In this document: piece after piece, positions 19,094 to 28,808 of the stretch | How positions within the stretch are numbered: the first letter of the stretch is position 1 | How the letters are laid out: each line of letters starts with the position of its first letter | Assembly (NCBI RefSeq): GCF_000364445.2 | Contig: NZ_CP043538.1 | Location: 5,785,447 to 5,849,446 of the forward strand | Length of the DNA: 64,000 nt | Reading direction: 5' to 3' | Source of the DNA: Methylobacterium mesophilicum SR1.6/6 | GTDB lineage: Bacteria > Pseudomonadota > Alphaproteobacteria > Rhizobiales > Beijerinckiaceae | The notes under the pieces: model-generated | Database searches by the model: none | What the model saw: only the letters and a program-made list of their open reading frames with translations | What the model was told of the DNA's origin: nothing | Program-made: the position numbers and the translations under genes

Positions 19094-19207
19094 GCCGCCT
19101 CTTAGCAGAGCGCGGGCCGCAAATCAGGACGCGGGCACCGAGGCGGCTGGGGAGAAGCCGCCTCGATGGTGGATGGCAGCGGTTCCGGCGCGCGGAACGG
19201 CCGGTCC

Positions 19208-19501
19208 TCAGTAGCGGGGGCCGTTCGTGGTGTTGCCGAGATTCTGCTGGTGCCCGCGGAGGGCGGGGTTCTTCGCGTTCGGGTTGCCGTGCCGATGCGT
19301 GTTCATGCGGCGCATCCGGCGCTCATGACGGGTGGTGCGATGCCGATGCATCCGATGGTGGCGATGCATGACGACGTGCTCGACCAAACCGCCTTCGACA
19401 AGGCCGGGTTGCGGCATCGCGGGCGCGGCCTGGGCGGCTGCCGTGCCCGCGACAAGACCAGCCGCGAACAGGCCGGCGGTCAAAAGCGTGCGAAAAGACA
19501 T
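19208..19501 (-). CDS. Small secreted His/Arg-rich protein
   Basis: This is a 97-residue protein with a clear Sec-type signal peptide (MSFRTLLTAGLFAAGLVAG..AQAAP, cleavage likely near residue 26). The mature part is very basic, with about ten histidines and many arginines clustered between residues 42 and 72, then an Asn/Gly-rich tail. No family is recognised. The composition suggests metal, nucleic-acid or envelope binding, but no function is claimed. It is a single gene on the minus strand, upstream of mutS in genome order but separated by 114 bases from its start. Confidence 0.65.
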   Translation of the reverse strand: MSFRTLLTAGLFAAGLVAGTAAAQAAPAMPQPGLVEGGLVEHVVMHRHHRMHRHRTTRHERRMRRMNTHRHGNPNAKNPALRGHQQNLGNTTNGPRY

Positions 19502-19822
19502 GATGTGCTATCTCCGATCCGCCCTCATGAGCGACAACCTAAGGGCTGCTGGATTGGAATGTTCCACGGCAATTTAGAAAAATAGACTTTGTCCCAATAG
19601 GAAATCATGGATTATCGGGTGCTCTGATCCGTACGCCCGATGAACGAAGGCAGCAGTGATCAGAACTTAAAGGCGAGATTGAATATCTGATACAATCTTG
19701 TCGTGCGTTGACGCCATCCCCTGCGCGACAGGTTGATGCGCGCCCGGGACAGGACCTGTCCGCGGTCCCGCTCGCTCCGATGATCTCAGGTGACGAAGAC
19801 CTTTTCCGGTCGGAGCAGGTGC
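19502..19822. other. Non-coding gap, 321 bases
   Basis: This gap lies between the start of the small His/Arg-rich gene and the stop of the hydrolase gene, both on the minus strand. It contains an AT-rich stretch (19570-19700) that probably holds the promoter of the small gene, and an imperfect dyad GGACAG/CTGTCC at 19747-19761. No credible coding frame is seen. Confidence 0.5.
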
Positions 19823-20680
19823 TCAGGCCAGGAAGCGCTCAAGATCCGCGGCGATGGCGGCCGGCTCCTCGTGCGTCAGCCAGTGGGATGCGCGCTCGTA
19901 CCAGCGGATCCGGCCGTCGTCGCAGAAGGCGAGGCTCGACTGCGCGAGTCCGGCTTGAAGGGCGGTGTCCCGCTTCCCCCAGAGGATCAGTGTCGGCACC
20001 CGGACCCGGGGCGGTTCGGCCCGCTCCAGCTGGACCAGGGCGCGGTACCAGTTGAGCATCGCCGTCATCGCGCCGGGCTGGCGCCAAGCCGCGACGTAGC
20101 GTTCGAGGTCGGCCGGCGCGAAAGCGCCCGGCCGGCTGGTTCTCACCAGGGCATGCCGCAGGGCGCGGCACCGGTCGGCGGTGAGCAGCCGCTCGGGAAG
20201 TCGGGGAAGCTGGAATAGGCCGACATAGACGCTGCGGAGCCACTGGCCGGGATGATGCCACATGTAGTCGCCGACGATGGCGGGGTGCGGCGCGTTGAGG
20301 ATGGCCAGGCGCTCGATCCGCGCCGGGTAGAGGCTCGCGACCCACCACGCGACGAGTCCGCCCCAGTCGTGGCCGACCAGCCGCACGGTCGGCGCGCCGC
20401 AGGCGTCGGCCAGGGCCACCACGTCGGCCGCGAGCCGGTCGAGGTGATAGGCCGACCGACCCTCCGGCTTGTCGCTGAGCCCGTAGCCGCGCTGGTCCGG
20501 CACGATCACGCGGAAGCCGGCCTCGGCGAGGGGCGCGATCTGGTGGCGCCAGCCGTACCAGAACTCCGGAAACCCATGCAGCAGGATCACCGCCGGCCCC
20601 TCCGCAGGCCCCGCCTCGGCGACATGCAGGGTCACGTCCGGCAGTGCGATCCGGCGAAAGCTGACGCCTGTCACGTCCAT
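19823..20680 (-). CDS. Alpha/beta hydrolase, epoxide hydrolase-like
   Basis: This 285-residue alpha/beta-hydrolase has the epoxide hydrolase/haloalkane dehalogenase layout: oxyanion motif HGFPEFWYGWR (~35-45), PDQRGYGLSDKP, nucleophile Asp105 in VGHDWGG, acid Asp238 in LWGKRDTAL and catalytic His266 in ASHWLTHEEP. A helical cap lies between the nucleophile and the acid, with candidate tyrosines for epoxide activation. An Asp nucleophile argues for epoxide hydrolysis rather than esterase activity, but haloalkane or fluoroacetate substrates are not excluded. ATG 20680 was chosen because the family core begins right after it; the open frame extends to 20803. Confidence 0.82.
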   Translation of the reverse strand: MDVTGVSFRRIALPDVTLHVAEAGPAEGPAVILLHGFPEFWYGWRHQIAPLAEAGFRVIVPDQRGYGLSDKPEGRSAYHLDRLAADVVALADACGAPTVRLVGHDWGGLVAWWVASLYPARIERLAILNAPHPAIVGDYMWHHPGQWLRSVYVGLFQLPRLPERLLTADRCRALRHALVRTSRPGAFAPADLERYVAAWRQPGAMTAMLNWYRALVQLERAEPPRVRVPTLILWGKRDTALQAGLAQSSLAFCDDGRIRWYERASHWLTHEEPAAIAADLERFLA

Positions 20681-20718
20681 ATCGGGCGAGGCTCCGTCAC
20701 GACGCGGGCGCGCGGCGC

Positions 20719-20922
20719 TCAGAACCCGAGCGTGGCACAGGGGCCCGCCTCGGGCGACAGCTGGTCCCGGAGACGATCCGGCGTCGTCCGGGTCAGGAGG
20801 CACAGCAGCACGAAGGCCGCCCCCTCGAGCAGGCCTCCGCCGGCGGGTAACGACATCGCAGTGCTGCCGGGAGCGAAAGCGCGTCCGTCGATCGGCTTCG
20901 AAGGGATGTGGGTCATGGTCAT
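20719..20922 (-). CDS. Small hypothetical protein
   Basis: This is a possible 67-residue protein (MTMTHIPSKPIDGRAFAPG..., ending CATLGF). A GGAG lies three bases before ATG 20922, with a second ATG two codons later at 20916. The middle has one modestly hydrophobic stretch (GGGLLEGAAFVLLCLLT). No family is recognised. It lies 38 bases before the hydrolase gene on the same strand, so it may head that transcript. Coding status rests mainly on the ribosome site and position. Confidence 0.4.
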   Translation of the reverse strand: MTMTHIPSKPIDGRAFAPGSTAMSLPAGGGLLEGAAFVLLCLLTRTTPDRLRDQLSPEAGPCATLGF

Positions 20923-21014
20923 GTGCTCCGCGTGTCTCTCTCGGGAGATCGGCGCGCGGCGCGCCGGGTTACAGGGTCCGCGGTCGCAAGCGTGCGGTGC
21001 CGCACGAGGACCGA

Positions 21015-22748
21015 TCAGCGCACCGGGTCGAGCCAGCGCGCGAGCGCCCCGCCCGAGATGCCCGCGCGGGTTTCGCGGTACCCGAGTTCGGCGGATTCCT
21101 CGAACCGCGACCACGCCCGGAGATCGATTCCGGACAGCTGGGGCTTCAAGACGGCCGTGGCATGGGCCGCGGCCATCAGGCTCTGGGCATCGCTCGACAC
21201 GGTGGCGGCGCGCAGCAGCAGCGGCGCGAGGCCCGGCATCGCCAGGGGCGAGCCGATCAGCTTGCGCATGAGCCGGCCGCTCCATCCCCGCGTCGGCATG
21301 TCCTGGAAGGCTCGGTCGCTCCCGACATCGACGGCCAGGACCGGCCCGCGCTCCATGTCGGCGGCGACATCGGCCGGCAGGTTGTTCATCATGCCGCCAT
21401 CGACCAGGACACCCTCGTCGCAGAGGACCGGCGGCAGCAGGCCGGGGATCGCGATGCTGGCCCGCAGGGCCTTCGGCAGGTCGCCCGACCGGTGAACCAT
21501 CGTGTTGCCGGTGGTGAGGTTCGACGAGACGCAGAAGAACGGCAGCCACAGATCCTCGATCCGCGCGCCGCCGTAGCGCGCGGCGAGGCCGGCATCGACC
21601 TTGGCGCCGCGAGTCAGGGCGTGGAGCGGCAGCGTGTAGTCGTTGATCGGGTTGCTGGAGGCGAAGAACGCCTCGGTCTGCGCGTGGATCTCCGCCGTGC
21701 TCCAGCCCATCGCGAGGCTCGCCGCGATGATGGCGCCCATGCTGGTGCCGCCCACGAAGTCGGGCGCGCAGCCGGCCTCGTCGAGGGCCTTCAGGACTCC
21801 GAGATGGGCTAGCCCCCGCGCCCCGCCGCCGCCGAGGACGAGGCCCCGGGCCGTGCCGCTGACGAGCCGGGCGAGGCGCTCGAGATCCGCCGGGCGGTCG
21901 TCACGCAGCTGAATCCGCAGGGCCGCCCGCAGGGCGGCCACCGCGGGATGCAGGGGCTTCGGGCGCCGCGCACCGGCATCCTGCCGGACCACTAGGTCCA
22001 TGCGGATCCAGTCGGAGCGCACACGCTTCAGGTAGGCCGCCGCCCCCGGCCGCGGCGGCGCGTCCGGCTCGGCCAGCAGCAGCACGTGGTCGCCCCGGCG
22101 CTGACTCTGCCGGCACCAGGGACAATCGATCTCGCGCGCGGCCAGGATCGTGCGCGCGTTCCGGCCCTCGAACTCCTGGAACCACGATTCGTCGGCCCCG
22201 TCAGGCCAGTCGGTGAGGCAGCTGGTCTCCCCCGGCAGGAGCGCGTCGAGGGCTGCGGCGAGCCGCGGCGCGAGCGCGGCCGGGTCGGGACCCTCCGTTA
22301 CCGCGAGGATCGTGAAGACGCGCGGCGCGTGGTGCAACGAATAGCCGTCGTAGATCGCGCGGATGCGGTCTGCCAGCATGCGGGCGAAGTAGAGGAGCGT
22401 GTGCGGATGCTCGGCGATGACCGCCTCGAAGGCTTCGCGGGTCAGCTGCAGACAGTGCGAATCGCGGAGCGCCATCACGGTGGCCGCCCGCGGCGCATCC
22501 GATAAGAGGGCCATCTCGCCGAAGGTCTCGGGTGGCCGGAGGCGCGCGAGCCGCGTCGGCTTCCCGTTGTGATCGCGCGCCGAGACGCCGATCGCCCCCG
22601 AGACCAGGGTGTAGAGCGCATCCCCCCGCGCGCCCTGCTCGAACAGCGTGTGGCCGGCCGGGACGGCGAGCGGCACCATGCGGGCGCGCACCGCCTCGAT
22701 CGCGGCCGCGTCGAGCCCCGCGAGAAAAGGGATCAGGGGCGTGCTCAC
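21015..22748 (-). CDS. Cyclic-nucleotide-binding, patatin-like phospholipase (NTE/RssA family)
   Basis: This is a 577-residue protein. The N-terminal ~130 residues form a cNMP-binding/CAP effector domain (GHTLFEQGARGDALYTLVSGAIGV, in part). A linker follows, then a patatin domain from ~300. Its oxyanion Gly-rich loop is GGGGARGLAHLGVL, the nucleophile is Ser336 in GGTSMGA and the acid is Asp450 in VDGGMMNNLP, so the Ser-Asp dyad is intact. The layout matches bacterial neuropathy-target-esterase homologues that hydrolyse (lyso)phospholipids, with possible allosteric control by cyclic nucleotide. It starts at GTG 22748. It is divergent from the SDR gene across ~200 bases. Confidence 0.92.
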   Translation of the reverse strand: MSTPLIPFLAGLDAAAIEAVRARMVPLAVPAGHTLFEQGARGDALYTLVSGAIGVSARDHNGKPTRLARLRPPETFGEMALLSDAPRAATVMALRDSHCLQLTREAFEAVIAEHPHTLLYFARMLADRIRAIYDGYSLHHAPRVFTILAVTEGPDPAALAPRLAAALDALLPGETSCLTDWPDGADESWFQEFEGRNARTILAAREIDCPWCRQSQRRGDHVLLLAEPDAPPRPGAAAYLKRVRSDWIRMDLVVRQDAGARRPKPLHPAVAALRAALRIQLRDDRPADLERLARLVSGTARGLVLGGGGARGLAHLGVLKALDEAGCAPDFVGGTSMGAIIAASLAMGWSTAEIHAQTEAFFASSNPINDYTLPLHALTRGAKVDAGLAARYGGARIEDLWLPFFCVSSNLTTGNTMVHRSGDLPKALRASIAIPGLLPPVLCDEGVLVDGGMMNNLPADVAADMERGPVLAVDVGSDRAFQDMPTRGWSGRLMRKLIGSPLAMPGLAPLLLRAATVSSDAQSLMAAAHATAVLKPQLSGIDLRAWSRFEESAELGYRETRAGISGGALARWLDPVR

Positions 22749-22954
22749 GCCGTCACCGCCGGATCAGCCGGATGGCGCGGACCTCCCACCGGGCATCGCC
22801 GCATCGTCCCCCGTCCTTCCTCTCGCCCGCCGCCCGTCAAATCATAGTCCACCGGCCGCCCGTCGTGACCGCGTGCGGCATCTGAAACCCGAAACTCTTC
22901 GCGCCGCGGACGCCATCCGCTACAGGCGGACGGAAATTGGACCGGGAGGACGGC

Positions 22955-23704
22955 ATGTCGAGGGCGGATCGGATCGCGATCGTGACCGGGGCGGGGACGG
23001 GCGTCGGCAAGGCCGCCGCCCTGGCGCTCGCCGGCGGTGGCTGGACCGTCGTGCTCTCCGGCCGCCGGCCGGCCCCCCTGGAAGAGGTGGCCGCCCAGAT
23101 CGGCGATCGGGCGCTGCCGGTGCCGACCGACGTGACCGACCCCGCGTCGATCGCCAATCTCTTCGCCCGCACGCACGCGGCGTTCGGCCGCCTCGACCTC
23201 CTCTTCAACAATGCCGGCATCGGTGCACCGGCGGTGCCCCTGGAGGATCTGCCGCTGGAGACGTGGCGACAGGTGGTCGACACCAACCTCACGGCGCTGT
23301 TCCTGTGCACGCAGCACGCCTTCCGTCTCATGCGCGACCAGGACCCCCGGGGTGGGCGGATCATCAACAACGGCTCGATATCGGCCCACGCCCCCCGGCC
23401 GAACTCGATCGCCTACACGGCGACCAAGCACGCGGTGACCGGCCTGACCAAGGCGACCTCGCTGGACGGGCGCGCCTACGACATCGCCTGCGGCCAGATC
23501 GACATCGGCAACGCCGACACGCCTATGGGCGGCAAGATGAAGGCCGGCGTGCGCCAGGCCGACGGGTCGCTCCGCGCCGAGGCGGTGATGGACGCGGACC
23601 ATGTCGGACAGGCGGTCCTGACGATGGCGAGCCTGCCGCTGGAGACCAACGTGCAGTTCATGACCATCATGGCCACCAAGATGCCGTTCGTCGGACGCGG
23701 CTGA
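22955..23704 (+). CDS. Short-chain dehydrogenase/reductase
   Basis: This is a 249-residue classical SDR: Rossmann glycine motif [10 protein letters not shown] (11-20), NNAG at 85-88, and catalytic Ser141, Tyr154 and Lys158 in the S-x12-Y-x3-K arrangement. It has the oxidoreductase fold with NAD(P)H; the Arg-Arg after the second strand (SGRRPA) suggests NADP preference. Substrate cannot be predicted. ATG 22955 has GGGAGG seven bases upstream, and a TTG at 22937 is less likely. It is alone on its strand, followed by a 636-base gap. Confidence 0.88.
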   Translation: MSRADRIAIVTGAGTGVGKAAALALAGGGWTVVLSGRRPAPLEEVAAQIGDRALPVPTDVTDPASIANLFARTHAAFGRLDLLFNNAGIGAPAVPLEDLPLETWRQVVDTNLTALFLCTQHAFRLMRDQDPRGGRIINNGSISAHAPRPNSIAYTATKHAVTGLTKATSLDGRAYDIACGQIDIGNADTPMGGKMKAGVRQADGSLRAEAVMDADHVGQAVLTMASLPLETNVQFMTIMATKMPFVGRG

Positions 23705-24340
23705 AGGCGCGAAGGACGCGGGCATCGCGACGCTCGCCTCCGCCCCATAAGACGCGACAAGAGACGCAACACGAGACGGAGACGGTTGGAGGCGATCCCT
23801 CGAACTGAACTCTCTCGCCCTGAAATGACGCGCCACAACCGGCTGGCGCTGCGGAAACCAGTGGCGTTTCCGGCGCCGGCCCCGGGCCCGCCGACGCCTG
23901 GCCTCCCCGGGCAGGGGTACGCTGTCCGGCAGGGTCTGCGCGGACCGGCACGGCTCATCCAAAGACCTGCGTTTTGAGCCTCGATGCGCCCGCACGCGAT
24001 TGACGGCCCGCGCTATAACTCATACAAATCAGGCGCCGAAGAACGGCTGGGCTCAAATCCGGTCGCCGTGGGGAGAAGACAAGCGCCCGGCGCGCCGACT
24101 TCGATCAGACTGACCTCAAGCTGCTGGCACCTGCTAAGTAAAAAGCACATGCCGTCTCGCATAGTTAATAATAAAAACGCGTCGATTGTCGATGTCATGG
24201 CAAATAGCCCCTTTCAGATGCGCAACGACAACAGCTATTGATGGCTTTTAACCTAGCAATAGCGAAATCATCGATCCTTTGATCCGGATCGGGATCTGTG
24301 TGATCGTCCGGATTTCTAGAACAAGAACGGCGGGGGGATT
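23705..24340. other. Long intergenic region upstream of chvE
   Basis: This region has 636 bases without a convincing gene. The first half is GC-rich; the second (from ~24120) is clearly AT-richer and holds stop codons in all frames. An open frame at 23984-24241 has no ribosome site or recognisable protein and was not called. A promoter-like pair TTGACG (24000-24005) / TACAAA (24023-24028) with 17-base spacing, and a perfect GATCCGGATC palindrome at 24281-24290, could serve the downstream sugar-transport operon. Confidence 0.5.
24000..24028 (+). promoter_or_regulatory. Possible sigma-70 promoter for the chvE operon
   Basis: A TTGACG -35 box and TACAAA -10 box are separated by exactly 17 bases. 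They lie about 310 bases before the chvE start, which would imply a long leader. This is a pattern match only. Confidence 0.25.
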
Positions 24341-25414
24341 ATGTTCGGCAAGCACACGATTCGGAAATTTTTCTTCGGAGCTGCCCTCTTGAGCGGCTTG
24401 GCCGCACCGCCCGCGCAGGCGGCGGGCGGTGATCCGATCGGTGTGGCCATGCCCACGAAGTCGTCCCAGCGCTGGATCGACGACGGCAACAACATCGTGA
24501 AGCTGCTCAAGGCCAAGGGCTACAAGCCGGACCTGCAATACGCCGACGACGACATCCCGACCCAGCTCGCGCAGATCGAGAACATGCTGACCAAGGGCGT
24601 GAAAGTCCTGGTCATCGCCTCGATCGACGGCACGACGCTCAGTGATGTACTGGCGAAGGCAGCGGAGCGCGGCGTGAAGGTCATCGCCTACGACCGCCTC
24701 ATCAAGGGAACAGCGAACGTCGATTACTACGCCACGTTCGACAACTACAAGGTCGGCGTGCAGCAGGCGACCTCGATCGTCGATGGGCTCGGGCTGAAGG
24801 ACGGGAAGGGGCCGTTCAACATCGAGCTGTTCGGCGGCTCACCCGACGACAATAACGCCTACTTTTTCTACGACGGCGCGCTGTCGGTGCTGCAGCCCTA
24901 CCTCGACGCCAGGACGCTGGTGGTGCGCTCGGGCCAGTTCGGCATGGACAAGGTCTCGACCCTGCGCTGGGACGGGGCGACCGCCCAGGCCCGCATGGAT
25001 AACCTGCTCTCGGCCTATTACGGCACCGCGCATCTCGATGCCGTGCTCTCACCCTATGACGGCATCTCCACCGCTATCATCTCGTCGGTGAAGAGCGTCG
25101 GCTACGGCTCGGGCACCATGAAGCTCCCCGTGGTCAGCGGCCAGGATGCCGAGCTGCAATCGGTCAAGTCGATCATCGCGGGCGAGCAGACGGCGACGAT
25201 CTTCAAGGATACGCGCGAGCTGGCCAAGGTGACGGTGGCGATGATCGACGCCATCGAGGGTGGCCGGCAGCCCGAGATCAACGACTCGAAGACCTACAAC
25301 AACGGCAAGAAGGTCGTGCCGTCCTACCTGCTGACGCCGGTGATCGTCACCAAGGCCAACTGGAAGGCGGCGCTGGTCGACACGGGCTACTACACCCTCG
25401 ACCAGCTCAAGTGA
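24341..25414 (+). CDS. chvE: ChvE-type sugar-binding periplasmic protein
   Basis: This is a 357-residue periplasmic binding protein with a signal peptide ([19 protein letters not shown], cleavage near residue 27). The mature protein opens with [17 protein letters not shown] and contains [13 protein letters not shown] and the characteristic [19 protein letters not shown] stretch of multiple-monosaccharide receptors (Agrobacterium ChvE). It should deliver aldoses such as arabinose, galactose, glucose or xylose to the GguA/GguB permease encoded next. A G-rich ribosome site precedes ATG 24341. No gbpR-like regulator is adjacent, and no VirA is present in the window, so a role in uptake rather than virulence signalling is expected. 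Confidence 0.93.
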   Translation: MFGKHTIRKFFFGAALLSGLAAPPAQAAGGDPIGVAMPTKSSQRWIDDGNNIVKLLKAKGYKPDLQYADDDIPTQLAQIENMLTKGVKVLVIASIDGTTLSDVLAKAAERGVKVIAYDRLIKGTANVDYYATFDNYKVGVQQATSIVDGLGLKDGKGPFNIELFGGSPDDNNAYFFYDGALSVLQPYLDARTLVVRSGQFGMDKVSTLRWDGATAQARMDNLLSAYYGTAHLDAVLSPYDGISTAIISSVKSVGYGSGTMKLPVVSGQDAELQSVKSIIAGEQTATIFKDTRELAKVTVAMIDAIEGGRQPEINDSKTYNNGKKVVPSYLLTPVIVTKANWKAALVDTGYYTLDQLK

Positions 25415-25503
25415 CCGCTGCCGGGCTGCGGCCCGGCCCCCTCCGACCCGCGCCCGCCCGCCGGCGCGGGTTTCGACCGTGACGACCGAGCCGAAGAGCG
25501 CGC

Positions 25504-27039
25504 ATGCAGCCCGTCCTCGAAATGCGGGGCATCTCCAAGACGTTTCCCGGCGTCAGGGCCCTCAACGACGTCAACCTCACGGTCGAACCCGCCGAGATCC
25601 ACGCCCTGGTGGGCGAGAACGGCGCCGGCAAGTCGACGCTGATGAAGGTCCTGAGCGGCGTCTACCCGCACGGCTCCTACGAGGGCGAGATCACCTACGA
25701 GGGCCGACCCGGGCACTTCCGCGACATCTCCGACAGCGAGCGCCTCGGCATCGTCATCATCCATCAGGAACTCGCTCTGGTCCCCTACCTGTCCATCGCC
25801 GAGAACATCTTCCTCGGCAACGAGCCCGCACGCTTCGGAATCATCGACCAGAACCGGGTCTACGCCCGCGCCCGCGAGCTGATGGCGCTGGTGGGGCTCG
25901 ACGAGGATCCCGACACGCTGGTGACCCATCTCGGCGTCGGCCAGCAGCAACTCGTGGAGATCGCCAAGGCGCTCTCCAAGAAGGTCAGGCTGCTCATCCT
26001 CGACGAGCCGACCGCGAGCCTCAGCGAGACCGACAGCGAGGCGCTGCTGCGCCTGCTGCGCCGCTTCAGGGCGCAGGGCATCGCCTCGATCCTGATCTCG
26101 CACAAGCTGAACGAGATTTCCCAGGTGGCTGACCGGATCACCGTCCTGCGCGACGGCACCACCGTCGAGACGCTCGACTGCCGGAAAGCGGCGATCGACG
26201 AGGACCGCATCATCCGCGGCATGGTCGGCCGCACGATGGCGAATCGCTACCCCGTCCGCGAGCCGCGGATCGGCGACCTGCTCCTCGAGGTGCGCGACTG
26301 GACGGTGCGCCACTCGGTCCATGCGGACCGGGTGATGGTGCACAACGTCAGCCTGAACCTGCGCAAGGGCGAGATCGTGGGGATCGCCGGCCTCATGGGA
26401 TCCGGCCGGACCGAACTCGCCATGAGCCTGTTCGGCCGGTCCTACGGCCAGGGCATCGGCGGCAGCGTCCGCATCGACGGTGTCGACGTCGACGTCTCCT
26501 CCATCGACCGGGCCATCGCGGCGGGCATCGCCTACGTCACCGAGGACCGCAAGCAACTGGGCCTGATCCTCGGCGAGGACATCGCCAAGAACACGACCCT
26601 GGCGAACCTGCCTGGCGTGTCCACCGCCACGGTGATCGACACCGACGCGGAGCACCGCATCGCCAGCGACTACCGCACCAAGATGCGCATCCGCTCCTTC
26701 GGGGTGGCGCAGCAGACCGTGAACCTCTCGGGCGGCAACCAGCAGAAGGTCGTGCTGAGCAAGTGGCTGTTCACCGGCCCCAAGGTGCTGATCCTCGACG
26801 AGCCGACTCGTGGCATCGACGTGGGCGCCAAGTACGAGATCTACAGCATCATCAATGAGTTGGCCGACGGTGGCCGGGGCGTGCTGGTGATCTCCTCCGA
26901 GATGCCCGAACTCCTCGGCCTCTGCGACCGGATCTACGTGATGAACGAGGGGCGCTTCGTGGGCGAGTTCCCGCGCGCCGACGCGAGCCAGGAAGCGATC
27001 ATGCGCGCGATCATGCGCTCCAAGGACGTGAACGGATGA
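25504..27039 (+). CDS. gguA: Sugar ABC transporter ATP-binding protein (GguA/MmsA type)
   Basis: This 511-residue duplicated ATPase of the monosaccharide (CUT2) class has an N-terminal domain with intact Walker [11 protein letters not shown]-loop and [15 protein letters not shown] signature plus Walker [12 protein letters not shown]. The C-terminal domain has a degenerate P-loop (GLMGSGRTE), as is normal for this class, but a canonical signature LSGGNQQK and Walker [13 protein letters not shown]. It powers uptake of sugars bound by the upstream ChvE protein. It begins 90 bases after chvE and overlaps the permease gene by four bases (ATGA), giving a three-gene operon. Confidence 0.95.
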   Translation: MQPVLEMRGISKTFPGVRALNDVNLTVEPAEIHALVGENGAGKSTLMKVLSGVYPHGSYEGEITYEGRPGHFRDISDSERLGIVIIHQELALVPYLSIAENIFLGNEPARFGIIDQNRVYARARELMALVGLDEDPDTLVTHLGVGQQQLVEIAKALSKKVRLLILDEPTASLSETDSEALLRLLRRFRAQGIASILISHKLNEISQVADRITVLRDGTTVETLDCRKAAIDEDRIIRGMVGRTMANRYPVREPRIGDLLLEVRDWTVRHSVHADRVMVHNVSLNLRKGEIVGIAGLMGSGRTELAMSLFGRSYGQGIGGSVRIDGVDVDVSSIDRAIAAGIAYVTEDRKQLGLILGEDIAKNTTLANLPGVSTATVIDTDAEHRIASDYRTKMRIRSFGVAQQTVNLSGGNQQKVVLSKWLFTGPKVLILDEPTRGIDVGAKYEIYSIINELADGGRGVLVISSEMPELLGLCDRIYVMNEGRFVGEFPRADASQEAIMRAIMRSKDVNG

Positions 27040-28265
27040 CCGACATCTCTGTGAGCAAGCCCATGATGTCCCCGACCGAGATCCTGCCCGGCGCCCAGGC
27101 CGGTGGCGAGCCGCAGGCGCGACGGGGGACCTTCAAGACAGCGCAGCTGCGCGAATACGGGCTCGTCTTCGCGCTGGCGGTCATCACCGTGTTCTTCGAG
27201 TACGCGACCGGCGGGGTGCTGTTCCAGCCGCTGAACCTCACCAACCTGATCCTGCAGAACAGTTACGTCGTCGTGATGGCGCTGGGCATGCTGCTGGTCA
27301 TCGTGGCCGGCCATATCGACCTGTCGATCGGATCAGTGGTTGGCTTCGTGGGTGCGCTCGCGGCGCTGCTCATGGTGCGCTTCGGGTTCGATCCGCTGAC
27401 CGCCACGGTCGTGTGCCTCGCGGTAGGCGCGGCCATCGGCGGGTTGCAGGGCTACTTCGTGGCTTACCTCGCCATCCCGAGCTTCATCGTCACCTTGGCG
27501 GGCATGCTGGTCTTCCGTGGGCTGACGCTGGCGCTCCTCCAAGGCGCCTCGATCGGCCCCTTCCCGGAGGTGTTCCAGCTCCTCGCCAAGGGCTTCCTCA
27601 CGAACTTCGCCGGCCCCTGGACGGCCCTCCTGAGCGCCTCCCTGCTCACGGCGATCCTGGTCGGCCTGAATTGGCGGCGCCGGCAGGTGCGGCTCAGGAA
27701 CGGCGGCCCGGCCGATCCCCTTGCGACCTTCATCATCCGCAACGGCGTGACCGCGATCGTGATCCTCGCCTTCGCCTACCAGATGAGCGCCTATCGCGGC
27801 CTGCCCAACGTCCTGCTCGTGATGTTCGTGCTGGTGATGCTCTACCGATTCGTCACCACCCGGACGACGACCGGGCGGCGGATCTACGCGCTGGGCGGGA
27901 ACATCAAGGCCGCGCGGCTCTCCGGGATCAAGACCGAGCGGCTGACCTTCCTGACCTTCGCCAACATGGGCGCGCTGGCGGGGCTGGCGGGCATGATCTT
28001 CGCGGCGCGGCTCAACACCGCGAACCCGAAGGCCGGGGTCGGATTCGAGCTCGACGTGATCGCGGCCTGCTTCATCGGGGGTGCGTCGGCGGCCGGCGGC
28101 ATCGGCAAGGTCTCGGGCGTCGTGATCGGCGCGTTCATCATCGGCATCATGAACAACGGCATGTCGATCCTGGGGATCGGCGTCGACTATCAGCAGGTGA
28201 TCAAGGGCGTCGTCCTGTTGGCCGCCGTCTGCCTGGACGTCCACAACAAGAACAACCGGCACTGA
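27036..28265 (+). CDS. gguB: Sugar ABC transporter permease (GguB type)
   Basis: This is a 409-residue inner-membrane permease with about 10-11 hydrophobic segments after a ~45-residue polar N-terminus. It carries the CUT2-family signature [19 protein letters not shown] and the EAA-like [19 protein letters not shown] stretch. The C-terminal [23 protein letters not shown] is also typical. It forms the channel for the ChvE/GguA system. The ATG start overlaps the gguA stop. It ends the operon and is followed by a 543-base gap; no gguC is present. Confidence 0.94.
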   Translation: MTDISVSKPMMSPTEILPGAQAGGEPQARRGTFKTAQLREYGLVFALAVITVFFEYATGGVLFQPLNLTNLILQNSYVVVMALGMLLVIVAGHIDLSIGSVVGFVGALAALLMVRFGFDPLTATVVCLAVGAAIGGLQGYFVAYLAIPSFIVTLAGMLVFRGLTLALLQGASIGPFPEVFQLLAKGFLTNFAGPWTALLSASLLTAILVGLNWRRRQVRLRNGGPADPLATFIIRNGVTAIVILAFAYQMSAYRGLPNVLLVMFVLVMLYRFVTTRTTTGRRIYALGGNIKAARLSGIKTERLTFLTFANMGALAGLAGMIFAARLNTANPKAGVGFELDVIAACFIGGASAAGGIGKVSGVVIGAFIIGIMNNGMSILGIGVDYQQVIKGVVLLAAVCLDVHNKNNRH

Positions 28266-28808
28266 TCGGGGCTGGAGCGGACGGCGACGCGTCCGATCGC
28301 CGGGCACCTCCTCCAGTTGCCGCAGGCGATGCAGTCGCGAGCCGGCGACCCCGGGGCGGCAAAGGTGCCGGACGCCGTTTCTCCCGACCGATCGCGGCGG
28401 TGGGGCCGTCGACGAGGCCACGATCGCGGCAGAGATCGGCGCACGGAATCCCAGCGTTTCCCGCTGAAGACATCGGTGGCTCCAACCAATCCGTCCTTGC
28501 GAGCGGAACGAAGCGATCCACGCGGCGCCAAACCACTCGAGGTCGCGCTGCGCGGGTCGCTTGGCTTCGCTCGCGATGACCGTGGGAGACGCCTTGACCG
28601 AAGCGTTCAACCGGCAACCGTATCAGCCAGGCTCAATCACTCAGGACGCGGCCGGGTGTTCCCGACGGCGGATCAACGAGCCGACCGCCGAAGCCGACAG
28701 ACGGGATTCCGGGCTGCGAACAGGCAAGCCCCGCCATCCGGCTTCGCCCGAACCGTTCGGAGACAACGGCCCGGTCAATGGCCGAGGTCGTGCCCGAATG
28801 AGCCGGCG
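28266..28808. other. Intergenic region after gguB
   Basis: This region has 543 bases without a supported gene. Open frames here are shadows with no ribosome site or recognisable protein. It contains one REP-like palindromic element (28493-28580) and otherwise no feature that I can identify. Confidence 0.5.
28493..28580. repeat. REP-like interspersed palindromic element
   Basis: Two arms, TTGCGAGCGGAACGAAGCGA (28498-28517) and the imperfect complement ending TTCGCTCGCGATGAC (28566-28580), are separated by about 40 bases. The shape (GTC-x-TTGCGAGCG...CGCTCGC-x-ATGAC) resembles a class of extragenic palindromes common in Methylobacterium and Bradyrhizobium. It is the only copy seen in this window. 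Confidence 0.6.

Noticed and set aside
23984..24241. 85-codon open frame upstream of chvE
   Set aside because: No ribosome site or recognisable family; it crosses the GC-to-AT transition and lies where a promoter is expected.
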